Below, in pieces: positions 1 through 8,195 of a DNA stretch of 35,021 nt. The notes beneath the pieces are model-generated. The model saw nothing but the letters and a program-made list of their open reading frames with translations, was not told the DNA's origin and did no database searches. The position numbers and the translations under genes were made by a program. The stretch comes from Pseudomonas sp. GM49 (GTDB taxonomy: Bacteria; Pseudomonadota; Gammaproteobacteria; Pseudomonadales; Pseudomonadaceae), in assembly GCF_000282355.1 (NCBI RefSeq), contig NZ_AKJL01000203.1:1-35021 (forward strand), given 5' to 3'. How positions within the stretch are numbered: position 1 is the stretch's first letter; the number at the start of each line of letters is the position of its first letter.

Positions 1-551
1 AAAAAAAAGCCGCAGGCGTGGATGTGCACTTGATTGTGGGCGGCTTGCGCACCGGTAGCGGTGCGGCACTTGAACCGACCACCCGGCGTTACATCTTCGA
101 GCATTGGCAGGCGGTAACCGAGGCTACAGGCCAGCCGTTCAAGCTCGAAGGCGCGTTGCCCGAAGGCTTTGTCTACGACACCGAACCTGCCTGTCGGGCA
201 TTGGTGACGGCGCGCAGCCTGGCACCGGATTGCGCGTGGAAACTGCTCGGGCTGATTCAGCACGCGTTTTATGCCGAAGGTCGCGATGTCACACAGGCCA
301 GTGTGCTGGTGGAGTTGGCGGAACAAGCCGGTTTGCCACGAATCGAGTTCGCCGGCGCTTTCGATCGGGCCGACATGCACGCAGCCACCGCCGCCGATTT
401 CACCTGGGTCCAGGACCTGGGCATCGCCGGTTTTCCTACATTGCTCGCTGAGCGAAACGGTCAATTGGCATTGCTGACCAACGGCTACCAGCCTCTGAGT
501 GTGCTGTCCCCGCTGCTCGGCCGCTGGCTGGAGCGCGCTGCCTGTGCATGA
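1..551 (+). CDS. DsbA-family thiol-disulfide protein (5' partial)
   Basis: The reading frame is open from the left edge (first full codon at 3) to TGA at 549-551, so the gene starts before the window. The visible 182 or so residues look like the helical insertion and C-terminal half of a DsbA/FrnE-like thioredoxin-fold protein. GFPTLL near the end, preceded by DLGIA, is the cis-proline loop that packs against the active site. The N-terminal CxxC region would lie upstream and cannot be checked. Family members are cytoplasmic or periplasmic thiol oxidoreductases or isomerases; the substrate is unknown. The stop overlaps the start of the ABC exporter by eight bases, so the two are probably co-translated. 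An internal GTG at 18 is in frame but the homologous sequence continues upstream of it. Confidence 0.8.
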   Translation, partial: KKAAGVDVHLIVGGLRTGSGAALEPTTRRYIFEHWQAVTEATGQPFKLEGALPEGFVYDTEPACRALVTARSLAPDCAWKLLGLIQHAFYAEGRDVTQASVLVELAEQAGLPRIEFAGAFDRADMHAATAADFTWVQDLGIAGFPTLLAERNGQLALLTNGYQPLSVLSPLLGRWLERAACA

Positions 552-2361
552 TCTGCCCGATGACGTCGCTACCGCTAAACGTGTTGACCGTCTGAGCTGG
601 GCGGAAATCCGTCGCCTGGCCCTGCATCACAAGAAATCCCTGTGGATCGCCAATGGCGTGGCCGTGCTGGCGACCTTGTGCAGCGTGCCGATTCCCTTGC
701 TCCTGCCATTGCTGGTGGACGAGGTGTTGCTGGGGCACGGTGACGCCGCGCTGAAGATCATGAACCACGTGCTGCCCGATGGCTGGCAAAAAGCTGCGGG
801 CTACATCGGCCTGATGCTGCTGGTGACCTTGACCCTGAGGTGTACGGCGTTGCTGTTCAACGTGGTGCAGGCGAAGTTGTTCGCCGGGCTGGCCAAGGAC
901 ATCGTCTACCGCATTCGCATACGCCTGATCGAACGGCTCAAGCGCATCTCGCTGGGCGAATATGAAAGCCTGGGCAGCGGCACCGTAACTACGCACCTTG
1001 TGACTGACCTGGACACGCTGGACAAATTCGTCGGTGAAACCCTCAGCCGTTTCCTCGTGGCCATGCTGACCCTGGTCGGCACTGCCGGCATTCTGATGTG
1101 GATGCACTGGAAACTGGCCTTGCTGATCCTGCTGTTCAACCCGCTGGTGATCTACGCCACGGTGCAGTTGGGCAAACGGGTCAAGCACCTGAAGAAACTC
1201 GAGAACGACAGCACTTCGCGCTTCACACAGGCGCTGACCGAAACCCTGGATGCCATCCAGGAAGTTCGCGCCGGCAACCGCCAGGGGTTTTTCCTCGGTC
1301 GCCTGGGACAACGCGCCCGGGACGTTCGTGACTACGCGGTGAATTCGCAATGGAAAACCGATGCGTCGAACCGCGCCAGCGGTTTGCTGTTCCAGTTCGG
1401 CATCGATATTTTCCGGGCCGCGGCGATGCTCACCGTGCTGTTTTCCGACCTTTCAATCGGCCAGATGCTCGCGGTATTCAGCTACCTGTGGTTCATGATC
1501 GGTCCGGTGGAGCAACTGCTGAACCTGCAATATGCCTACTACGCTGCCGGCGGTGCGCTGTCGCGGATCAACGAACTGCTGTCCCGCGCCGATGAGCCCG
1601 AATACCCGGGCGGAGTCGATCCGTTCAACGGTCGCGAGACGGTCGGGCTGGAAGTGCAAGGGTTGAGCTTCGGTTACGGTGACGAACTGGTCTTGAACCA
1701 GATGAACCTGTCCATCGCCCCCGGCGAAAAGGTTGCGATCGTCGGTGCCAGTGGCGGCGGCAAGAGCACGCTGGTGCAACTGCTGCTGGGCTTGTATACG
1801 CCGTTGGCAGGCACCATTCGCTTTGGTGGTTCGAGCCAGCAAGAGATCGGTCTGGAAACCGTGCGGGAAAATGTCGCCGTGGTCCTGCAACATCCGGCAC
1901 TGTTCAACGACACCATCCGGGCCAACCTGACCATGGGCCGCGAACGCAGTGACGAGGCCTGCTGGCAGGCACTGGAAATCGCCCAATTGCACGGCACGGT
2001 CCGGGATTTGCCCAATGGCCTGGACAGCATCGTCGGGCGCTCAGGCGTGCGTTTGTCCGGTGGGCAGCGTCAACGCCTGGCCATCGCCCGGATGGTGCTG
2101 GCCGAGCCCAAGGTGGTGATCCTCGATGAGGCCACATCCGCGCTGGACGCCGCCACCGAGTACAACCTTCACCAGGCACTGGCGCGGTTTCTGAGCAACC
2201 GTACCACGTTGATCATTGCCCACCGTCTTTCGGCGGTAAAACAGGCCGATCGTGTGCTGGTGTTTGACGGCGGGCAAGTTGCCGAGGACGGCGACCATCA
2301 GCAACTGATTGCCGACGGTGGGCTGTATGCCAAGCTTTATGGTCATCTGCAACGGTTGTAG
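544..2361 (+). CDS. ABC exporter half-transporter (membrane domain fused to ATPase)
   Basis: A 605-residue protein with an N-terminal six-helix membrane domain (about residues 35-320) fused to a nucleotide-binding domain (about 360-600), the arrangement of type IV (ABCB/MsbA-like) exporters that work as homodimers. Visible ATPase motifs are Walker A GASGGGKST near residue 400, signature LSGGQRQR near 504, Walker B VVILDEATSAL near 525, and the switch histidine in IIAHRLS near 559. I chose GTG 544 because it overlaps the upstream stop and the alignable protein begins just after it; the in-frame ATG at 499 lies inside the DsbA-family gene. The substrate cannot be told from sequence. The coupling to a DsbA-family gene might mean export of a thiol compound or peptide, but that is inference. 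Confidence 0.88.
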   Translation: MHDLPDDVATAKRVDRLSWAEIRRLALHHKKSLWIANGVAVLATLCSVPIPLLLPLLVDEVLLGHGDAALKIMNHVLPDGWQKAAGYIGLMLLVTLTLRCTALLFNVVQAKLFAGLAKDIVYRIRIRLIERLKRISLGEYESLGSGTVTTHLVTDLDTLDKFVGETLSRFLVAMLTLVGTAGILMWMHWKLALLILLFNPLVIYATVQLGKRVKHLKKLENDSTSRFTQALTETLDAIQEVRAGNRQGFFLGRLGQRARDVRDYAVNSQWKTDASNRASGLLFQFGIDIFRAAAMLTVLFSDLSIGQMLAVFSYLWFMIGPVEQLLNLQYAYYAAGGALSRINELLSRADEPEYPGGVDPFNGRETVGLEVQGLSFGYGDELVLNQMNLSIAPGEKVAIVGASGGGKSTLVQLLLGLYTPLAGTIRFGGSSQQEIGLETVRENVAVVLQHPALFNDTIRANLTMGRERSDEACWQALEIAQLHGTVRDLPNGLDSIVGRSGVRLSGGQRQRLAIARMVLAEPKVVILDEATSALDAATEYNLHQALARFLSNRTTLIIAHRLSAVKQADRVLVFDGGQVAEDGDHQQLIADGGLYAKLYGHLQRL

Positions 2362-2549
2362 CGAGATGAGATCAAGGTTGCAGGACGCTACTTCAATACT
2401 ATAAAAAAACATCGTCGCGACCGGATTTAGCGGCCGCGATACTCCCTCCGGGCATAGCTTGTCGCTTGCCGGGATCGGAATCGCAACCTAGTCTAGCTAC
2501 AGCGATTTCGTCCGGAAGACGAGCAAGCAGTGCTAATGCAAGGGACCTC

Positions 2550-5009
2550 ATGAATCAAACGCGGACTCTCGGAACGCCACGGCTGTTGGGCATCGTCTGG
2601 CCATTTATCGCCGTTGTGGTGTTTCAAGCCCTGTTGGGCGGCGTTAGCCTTTATGTGCTGTCGGCGGTTCGCGGCTATGTTGCCGGCGAAAGCCTGTGGT
2701 CCAAGGGCCAGAAAGACGCCATCTATTACCTCAACCTCTACGCCGACAGCGGCGACGAAGCGATTTTTCATAAATACCAGAACGCCATTTCCGTGCCTCA
2801 GGGCGGGCATGAGTTGCGTGTGGCGCTGGATCATCAACCGCCGAATATCGAGGCGGCACGTGTGGCGATCCTCAAGGGTGGCAACCATCCGGATGACATC
2901 ACCAGTGTGATCTGGCTGTACCTGAATTTCCGGCACTTCAGTTACCACCAGAAAGCCATCGACCTTTGGAGGGTGGGGGACGCGTATCTGGTGCAGCTCG
3001 ATACCATTGCGCGGGAGATGCATCAGCGCATCACCACCAGGCAGGCCACCGATGCCGATATCAAGTACTGGAAGGATCAGATATTCGTCATCAACGAAAG
3101 TGTGACACCGGCGGCGAAGGCCTTCAGCGATGCCTTGGGCGAAGGCTCGCGGATGATCCTGCGACTGTTGCTGGTGACCAACCTCGCCACCGCCCTGGGC
3201 TTGATTGCATTGGCCTTGATGCGCACCCATAAACTGCTCAAGCAGCGCCATGCCTTCGCCGATGCGCTGCAGTTGGAGAAAGAACGGGCGCAGATCACCC
3301 TGCAATCGATTGGCGACGGCGTGATCACCACGGATGTTTCCGGTGCGATTGCCTACATGAATCCGGCGGCCGAGGCGTTGACCCACTGGAAGGCCGAGCA
3401 GGCGACGGGGTTGCCGCTGGCGGCGCTGTTCAACTTGCTGGACGAAGATGCCCAGACCGATGGTCTCACCCTGATCGAGCATATTCTCAGCGGCCAACTC
3501 AGTGGCGGCAGTAAGCACTCCAAGCTGATTCAACGCCTGGACGGCAGCACGGTGTCGGTCACGCTGGTGGGCGCGCCAATCCGCAATGCCGGTAAAGTCA
3601 GCGGGACGGTGCTGGTGCTGCATGACATGACCCAGGAGCGGCAATACATTGCCAATCTGTCGTGGCAGGCGACCCACGACGCTTTGACCGGCCTTGCCAA
3701 CCGCCGCGAATTCGAATATCGCCTGGAACAGGCGCTGCACAACCTGACCCGCTACTCGGGTCGCCACGCACTGATGTTCCTCGATCTGGATCAGTTCAAA
3801 CTGGTCAACGACACCTGCGGCCACGCGGCGGGTGATGAGCTGTTGCGGCATATCTGTGCGCTGTTGCAATCCGGGCTGCGCGAAGGCGATACCCTGGCGC
3901 GACTTGGTGGCGACGAGTTCGGCATCCTGCTGGAAAACTGCGCACCGGAAGCGGCGGAGAAAATTGCCGAGAGCTTGCGTCAGACCGTACAGAATCTGCA
4001 TTTTGTCTGGAAGGGCCGGCCTTTCGTGACCACTGTCAGTATCGGGCTGGTCCACGTTGCGCAGAATCCGACGACGCTCGAAACCTCACTGCGTGCTGCC
4101 GACATGGCGTGCTACATGGCCAAGGAAAAAGGCCGGAACCGGGTCCAGGTCTATCATCCGGATGACTCGGAATTGTCCCTGCGCTTTGGCGAAATGGCCT
4201 GGGTGCAGCGTTTGCACATGGCGCTGGAGGAGAACCGCTTCTGCCTGTACTCCCAGGAAATTGCCCCCTTGGGCCATGTCGATCAGGGCGGCGGGCACAT
4301 TGAAATTCTGCTGCGATTGCATGATGAGGCCGGGCGGATGATCTTGCCCGACAGCTTCATTCCGGCAGCTGAACGCTATGGCCTGATGAGCTCGCTTGAT
4401 CGTTGGGTTGTGCAGAACGTGTTCAAGATCATTGCCCAATGCCGGGCCGAGCAAGGCCACGGGCCGCTGGCCATGTGTGCGATCAATCTGTCAGGCGCGA
4501 CGATCGGGGATGAAGCGTTCCTGGACTTTTTGCGCGAACAGTTTGTGACGTATTCGATTCCGCCTGAAATGATTTGTTTTGAAATTACTGAAACCAGTGC
4601 TATTTCAAATCTTGGCAGCGCCATTCGATTCATTAATGAACTCAAAGGCTTAGGGTGCTATTTTTCACTGGATGACTTTTGTGCCGGAATGTCCTCATTC
4701 GCGTACCTGAAACATTTGCCTGTAGACTTCCTGAAGATCGACGGGAGTTTCGTAAAGGATATGCTGGACGACCCGATTAACCGCGCCATGGTCGAAGTGA
4801 TCAATCACATCGGCCATGTGATGGGTAAGCGCACGATTGCCGAGTTTGTCGAAACGCCCCAGATCGAGCAGGCATTGCTGGAAATCGGGGTGGATTATGC
4901 TCAAGGGTATTTGATTGAACGCCCGCATCTGTTTACCAGCGATAGTCTGCTAAGTCGTCCTGCCAGGCTCCAGCCGCTGTTGTTCAAGGCGCCTGGCACG
5001 TTCCGTTGA
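2550..5009 (+). CDS. Membrane PAS-GGDEF-EAL cyclic-di-GMP protein
   Basis: An 819-residue inner-membrane protein. The order is: TM1 at about 13-40, a periplasmic sensor region to about 200, TM2 at about 202-225, a PAS domain at about 247-366, GGDEF at about 380-533 and EAL at about 550-805. The cyclase motif is intact (GGDEF at 453-457) and so is the inhibitory I-site RxxD (REGD, 444-447, five residues before it). The phosphodiesterase domain has EIL instead of EAL at 585-587, but keeps INLSG, FEITET, LDDF, LKIDG and the final AQGY. In this family these carry the metal-binding and catalytic residues, so both activities are plausible. ATG 2550 is preferred over the in-frame codon at 2466: it has AAGGGA five bases upstream and begins just before TM1. 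It stands alone between the ABC exporter and undA. The sensed signal is unknown. Confidence 0.9.
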   Translation: MNQTRTLGTPRLLGIVWPFIAVVVFQALLGGVSLYVLSAVRGYVAGESLWSKGQKDAIYYLNLYADSGDEAIFHKYQNAISVPQGGHELRVALDHQPPNIEAARVAILKGGNHPDDITSVIWLYLNFRHFSYHQKAIDLWRVGDAYLVQLDTIAREMHQRITTRQATDADIKYWKDQIFVINESVTPAAKAFSDALGEGSRMILRLLLVTNLATALGLIALALMRTHKLLKQRHAFADALQLEKERAQITLQSIGDGVITTDVSGAIAYMNPAAEALTHWKAEQATGLPLAALFNLLDEDAQTDGLTLIEHILSGQLSGGSKHSKLIQRLDGSTVSVTLVGAPIRNAGKVSGTVLVLHDMTQERQYIANLSWQATHDALTGLANRREFEYRLEQALHNLTRYSGRHALMFLDLDQFKLVNDTCGHAAGDELLRHICALLQSGLREGDTLARLGGDEFGILLENCAPEAAEKIAESLRQTVQNLHFVWKGRPFVTTVSIGLVHVAQNPTTLETSLRAADMACYMAKEKGRNRVQVYHPDDSELSLRFGEMAWVQRLHMALEENRFCLYSQEIAPLGHVDQGGGHIEILLRLHDEAGRMILPDSFIPAAERYGLMSSLDRWVVQNVFKIIAQCRAEQGHGPLAMCAINLSGATIGDEAFLDFLREQFVTYSIPPEMICFEITETSAISNLGSAIRFINELKGLGCYFSLDDFCAGMSSFAYLKHLPVDFLKIDGSFVKDMLDDPINRAMVEVINHIGHVMGKRTIAEFVETPQIEQALLEIGVDYAQGYLIERPHLFTSDSLLSRPARLQPLLFKAPGTFR

Positions 5010-5052
5010 AACTCCTGTCGGTCTTACAATCACAATCAAAAGGAGCTCGACA

Positions 5053-5847
5053 GTGATCGACACATTCAACCGAACCGGACCGCTCATGGAAGCTGCAAGT
5101 TACCCTGCCTGGGCCCAGCGCCTGATCCAGGATTGCAGCGAGAGCAAGCGCCGGGTTGTCGAACACGAACTGTACCAACGCATGCGAGACAACAAGCTCA
5201 GTGCGAAGACCATGCGCCAATACCTGATCGGTGGCTGGCCGGTGGTCGAACAGTTCGCGTTGTATATGGCACAAAACCTGACCAAGACCCGTTTTGCCCG
5301 TCATCCCGGCGAAGACATGGCCCGTCGCTGGCTGATGCGCAATATCCGTGTCGAATTGAATCACGCCGACTACTGGGTGCACTGGAGCCGCGCGCACGGT
5401 GTCAGCCTGGAAGACCTGCAGGCACAGCAGGTAGCACCGGAGCTTCACGCCTTGAGCCATTGGTGCTGGCACACCAGTTCAGCCGACTCGCTGATCGTCG
5501 GGATTGCCGCCACCAACTACGCCATCGAAGGGGCGACCGGGGAATGGTCGGCGGTAGTGTGTTCCAACGGTATCTATGCCGCCTCGTTCCCCGAGGAAGA
5601 TCGCAAGCGGGCGATGAAGTGGCTGAAGATGCATGCCCAGTACGACGATGCCCATCCATGGGAAGCCCTGGAAATCATCTGCACATTGGCGGGCACCAAC
5701 CCGAGCAAAACCCTGCAGGTGGAGTTGCGTCAGGCTGTTTGCAAGAGCTACGACTATATGTACCTGTTTCTCGAACGTTGCATGCAATTGGAGCACGCAG
5801 AACGGGCACCGGTCGTTCGTGAGCGGATGGCACTGGCCGAAGGCTGA
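5053..5847 (+). CDS. undA: UndA, medium-chain fatty acid decarboxylase making 1-undecene
   Basis: A 264-residue protein of the TenA/PqqC-like, heme-oxygenase-like iron oxidase fold. UndA of P. fluorescens Pf-5 uses oxygen to convert C10-C14 fatty acids to terminal alkenes, mainly lauric acid to 1-undecene. Counted from GTG 5053, iron ligands E101, H104 and H194 fall at the positions reported for UndA. E66, E159, D198 and H201 complete a diiron-like set with the HxxxDxxH pattern (194-201). Start choice: GTG 5053 has AGGAG at 5041-5045, and the ligand numbering agrees; an ATG at 5086 is the alternative. Databases often label such genes as TenA-family regulators, which is misleading, since there is no DNA-binding domain. 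It is monocistronic, 43 bases after the GGDEF-EAL gene and convergent with the next gene across a REPIN. Confidence 0.85.
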   Translation: MIDTFNRTGPLMEAASYPAWAQRLIQDCSESKRRVVEHELYQRMRDNKLSAKTMRQYLIGGWPVVEQFALYMAQNLTKTRFARHPGEDMARRWLMRNIRVELNHADYWVHWSRAHGVSLEDLQAQQVAPELHALSHWCWHTSSADSLIVGIAATNYAIEGATGEWSAVVCSNGIYAASFPEEDRKRAMKWLKMHAQYDDAHPWEALEIICTLAGTNPSKTLQVELRQAVCKSYDYMYLFLERCMQLEHAERAPVVRERMALAEG

Positions 5848-5869
5848 TTCAATGTCTGCTTGAAACAAC

Positions 5870-5974
5870 TGTGGGAGCGGCGGTGCGACGATTCGACTTG
5901 CTCGCGAAAGGGACCTGACATTCAACGATGATGTTGACTGGCAGTTCGCATTCGCGAGCAAGCTCGCTCCCACA
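5870..5974. repeat. REPIN (paired REP sequences, GTGGGAGCGG type)
   Basis: The left arm begins TGTGGGAGCGG and continues to CTTGCTCGCGAA. The right arm is TTCGCGAGCAAGCTCGCTC followed by CCACA. The outer ends and the inner TTGCTCGCGAA are inverted complements; the left arm carries about 15 extra bases. It lies in the 150-base gap between the convergent undA and diguanylate cyclase genes and could fold at the 3' end of both transcripts. Confidence 0.8.
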
Positions 5975-5997
5975 TTGGTTTGTGTTGTGGCTGAATA

Positions 5998-6924
5998 TCA
6001 GCCCGCCATCTCCAGCCGGTTACGACCTTCGCGCTTGGCCACATACAACGCGCTGTCTGCCCGTCGCAACAGGCTTTCGGCAGACTCGCCGGGTAACAGG
6101 GTCGAACAGCCGAGGCTGACCGTCAGCACGATCGTATGACCATCGGCCAGGTACTCTTCAGACTGCGCTGCAAACCGCAACCGCTCACCGACCATGGCCG
6201 CCGCCTCGCGGCTGGTGTTCGACAGCAGGATCAGGAACTCTTCACCGCCATAGCGGAACACCATGTCCACGTTGCGCAGCTGGTTTTTGATCAAGGCAGC
6301 GACCGCCTTGAGTACGACATCGCCAGTGCTGTGGCCATGAGTGTCATTGACTTGCTTGAAATGATCGATGTCCAGCATCAGCACCGACAGCGGTTGCAGA
6401 TGGCGCCGGGACAGCTCGATTTCCCTTTGCAGCGTCTGGTCCATGGCGATGCGGTTACCGGCACCCGTCAGAGGGTCGCGCAGTGCGCTTTGGGTGGCGG
6501 TACGGTAAAGCAGCGCGTTGCGCATCGGGAAAAGCAGCGCGGCCAGCAGGGATTCGAGATTGCCTTGTTCCTGTTCGCTGAAACGCTGATTGCGACGGAA
6601 AACCAGCTCACCCAGGTGTTCGCCTTCATGGCTGAGGCTGTAACTGATGGAGTGGTGGCCGCGTTGGCCGAACTCCAGGCGCAGGTCAGTGCTCTTGTGC
6701 TGGTAGCACAAGGCGTCCAGCGGCACCAATCGCTGAATCTCGCGATAGAAGGTCCCAAGAATGCGTTGCGGCTCAAGACTGGTTTGCAACTGCAGGCCCA
6801 GTCGCTGGCGCAATTGCGCAAGACTGACGGGCCTTTCCAGAAGGGCCGGCTGCTGACCAAAGCCCAGGCGCTGCAATTTGGCGCTATCGAAGTCAATTGC
6901 GTTGGTCTGGGAAGGTGGTTTCAT
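5998..6924 (-). CDS. Soluble GAF-like/GGDEF diguanylate cyclase (PA3177-like)
   Basis: A 308-residue protein without membrane segments. The N-terminal half (about 30-145) looks GAF-like; the C-terminal half (about 146-305) is a GGDEF domain with DPLTGAGNR at 150-158, the MLDIDHFK metal-binding region at 183-190 and GGEEF at 226-230. The I-site RxxD (RNVD, 217-220) sits five residues before the GGEEF motif, so product inhibition is expected. It makes cyclic-di-GMP from two GTP. Length and position near yciK-mupP-ubiG match PA3177 of P. aeruginosa (307 residues), an active cyclase linked to biofilm antimicrobial tolerance. I chose the ATG at 6924, with AGGGG about eleven bases upstream. A GTG at 7071 would add 49 residues that do not look like part of the domain. 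Confidence 0.88.
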   Translation of the reverse strand: MKPPSQTNAIDFDSAKLQRLGFGQQPALLERPVSLAQLRQRLGLQLQTSLEPQRILGTFYREIQRLVPLDALCYQHKSTDLRLEFGQRGHHSISYSLSHEGEHLGELVFRRNQRFSEQEQGNLESLLAALLFPMRNALLYRTATQSALRDPLTGAGNRIAMDQTLQREIELSRRHLQPLSVLMLDIDHFKQVNDTHGHSTGDVVLKAVAALIKNQLRNVDMVFRYGGEEFLILLSNTSREAAAMVGERLRFAAQSEEYLADGHTIVLTVSLGCSTLLPGESAESLLRRADSALYVAKREGRNRLEMAG

Positions 6925-7300
6925 AAGGCGTGCGCCCCTAAGCAGTAAGGCTGTCTTACAAGCAGGGTGAGAGCGGCTTAGGGCTGCGCGTCGTACTGGT
7001 CCGTCAGTCCCGTAGGACATTTCGTACAAGTTTAATCCGCTTTGTGGAAGATGAGTAACTTCTGCACTCACGCTTCACCCCGTCTGCTTTCACGTTGCGT
7101 GTCTGAGCAAACTTAGAGCGAAAGTCGTGCCATTCGGTTCGGCTGAATAAAATCTTTGCTAAATCAATTGGTTGGGTTTTTTTTGCTACACGTGTAGCGT
7201 TGGGTGTGACATTTGTTTGGCAGGTGCCTGGCTCGAATTCGATAGCCTTCAAGTGCCGCGACGGGAAGCCGGCGCGGCACCAGAAAGCGACGTACGGTCG
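6925..7300. other. Gene-free interval between cyclase start and yciK stop
   Basis: About 376 bases without a gene I can support. It should hold the leftward promoter of the cyclase gene and the 3' end of the yciK transcript. The only clear structure is a perfect 14-base palindrome GCTACACGTGTAGC at 7185-7198 next to a run of eight T at 7177-7184. The T run precedes the palindrome on the plus strand, so it does not have the layout of an intrinsic terminator for plus transcription. Some reading frames cross the interval but none resembles a known protein. Confidence 0.5.
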
Positions 7301-8041
7301 TTACTGAGCGTTGAACGCCTGACCATTGATACCGGTGCTGTCCGGGCCCATCAGGTAAAGGTAGACCGGCATGATCTCCTCGGGCGTCGGGTTGTTCAGT
7401 GGATTTTCACCCGGGTAAGCCTGGGCGCGCATGCTGGTGCGGGTAGCGCCCGGGTTGATGCTGTTGGAGCGTACCGGGGCCACGGTATCGACTTCGTCAG
7501 CCAGGGTTTGCATCAGGCCTTCAGTGGCGAACTTGGAGACGCCGTAAGCGCCCCAATACGCACGCCCCTTGCGGCCGACGCTGCTGGAAGTGAACACCAC
7601 CGAGGCATCCTGCGACAGCTTGAGCAACGGCAGCAGCGTGCTGGTGAGCATGAACATGGCGTTGACGTTGACTTGCATGACCCGCATGAAGTTTTCGCCA
7701 GAAAGTTGCTCGATCGGCGTGCGTGGGCCAATGATCGAAGCATTGTGCAGCAGGCCGTCGAGATGCCCGAATTCGCTCTCGATCATTGCGGCCAGCTCAT
7801 CGTACTGATGGGGCAGGGCGGTTTCGAGGTTGAACGGGATGACCGCCGGTTGTGGATGGCCGGCAGCTTCGATTTCGTCGTAAACCTGGGTCAGATTGGC
7901 TTCGGTCTTGCCCAGCAATAGTACGGTTGCGCCGTGGGCCGCGTAGGTTTTTGCCGCGGCGGCGCCGATACCGCGACCTGCGCCGGTGACCAGAATGACC
8001 CGATCCTTGAGCAGTTCGGGGCGGGCGGAATAATCAAACAT
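7301..8041 (-). CDS. yciK: YciK-family short-chain dehydrogenase
   Basis: A 246-residue classical SDR, the usual length for YciK and its P. aeruginosa orthologue PA3173. The NAD(P)-binding glycine motif TGAGRGIG is at about 19-26, HNAS at 99-102, the catalytic serine in TSSS near 152, and YGVSK gives Y166 and K170. YciK is a conserved oxidoreductase whose physiological substrate is not established. The ATG at 8041 has GAGG about five bases upstream; the frame is open further back, but that extension runs through a REPIN and is not protein-like. It is downstream of mupP on the same strand, separated by the REPIN at 8075-8188, and probably belongs to the mtaD-ubiG-mupP-yciK transcript. Confidence 0.88.
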   Translation of the reverse strand: MFDYSARPELLKDRVILVTGAGRGIGAAAAKTYAAHGATVLLLGKTEANLTQVYDEIEAAGHPQPAVIPFNLETALPHQYDELAAMIESEFGHLDGLLHNASIIGPRTPIEQLSGENFMRVMQVNVNAMFMLTSTLLPLLKLSQDASVVFTSSSVGRKGRAYWGAYGVSKFATEGLMQTLADEVDTVAPVRSNSINPGATRTSMRAQAYPGENPLNNPTPEEIMPVYLYLMGPDSTGINGQAFNAQ

Positions 8042-8074
8042 AAAAACCTCAACAGATCGGGATTCAGGTGACCT

Positions 8075-8188
8075 TGTAGGAGCGAGATTGCTCCGGGCGG
8101 CGGTCCGACGATGGTCGTCAACGATTACGCGACGAGCCTGGCACCCCGCGGCGCTCTCAGGTTTTTCGCGAGCAAGCTCGCTCCTACA
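8075..8188. repeat. REPIN (TGTAGGAGCGAG type)
   Basis: The left arm starts TGTAGGAGCGAGATTGCTC; the right arm ends with GCGAGCAAGCTCGCTCCTACA, its near inverted complement. The left arm has decayed (GATTGCTCCGGG in place of GCTTGCTCGCGA). The core GATGGTCGTCAACGAT is shared with the element at 15303-15402. It sits in the yciK-mupP gap, inside a probable transcription unit, where the hairpin could affect mRNA stability or expression of yciK. Confidence 0.8.
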
Positions 8189-8195
8189 GGGTGAA

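Noticed and set aside
436..1350. 304-codon minus-strand frame opposite the ABC exporter
   Set aside because: Antisense shadow without domain features.
2415..2439. Hairpin TCGCGACCG/CGGCCGCGA after the ABC exporter as its terminator
   Set aside because: No T run follows on the plus strand; the A run precedes the hairpin, which would suit only a leftward transcript, and no leftward gene is there.
2493..4055. 520-codon minus-strand frame opposite the GGDEF-EAL gene
   Set aside because: Antisense shadow; composition typical of reverse-complement frames and no motif.
6925..7071. N-terminal extension of the diguanylate cyclase from GTG 7071
   Set aside because: The extra 49 residues show no domain, and the shorter form matches the length of PA3177.
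7177..7198. T8 run plus palindrome as a Rho-independent terminator for yciK
   Set aside because: yciK is leftward and the transcript would read the palindrome followed by A's, so the order is wrong for a terminator.
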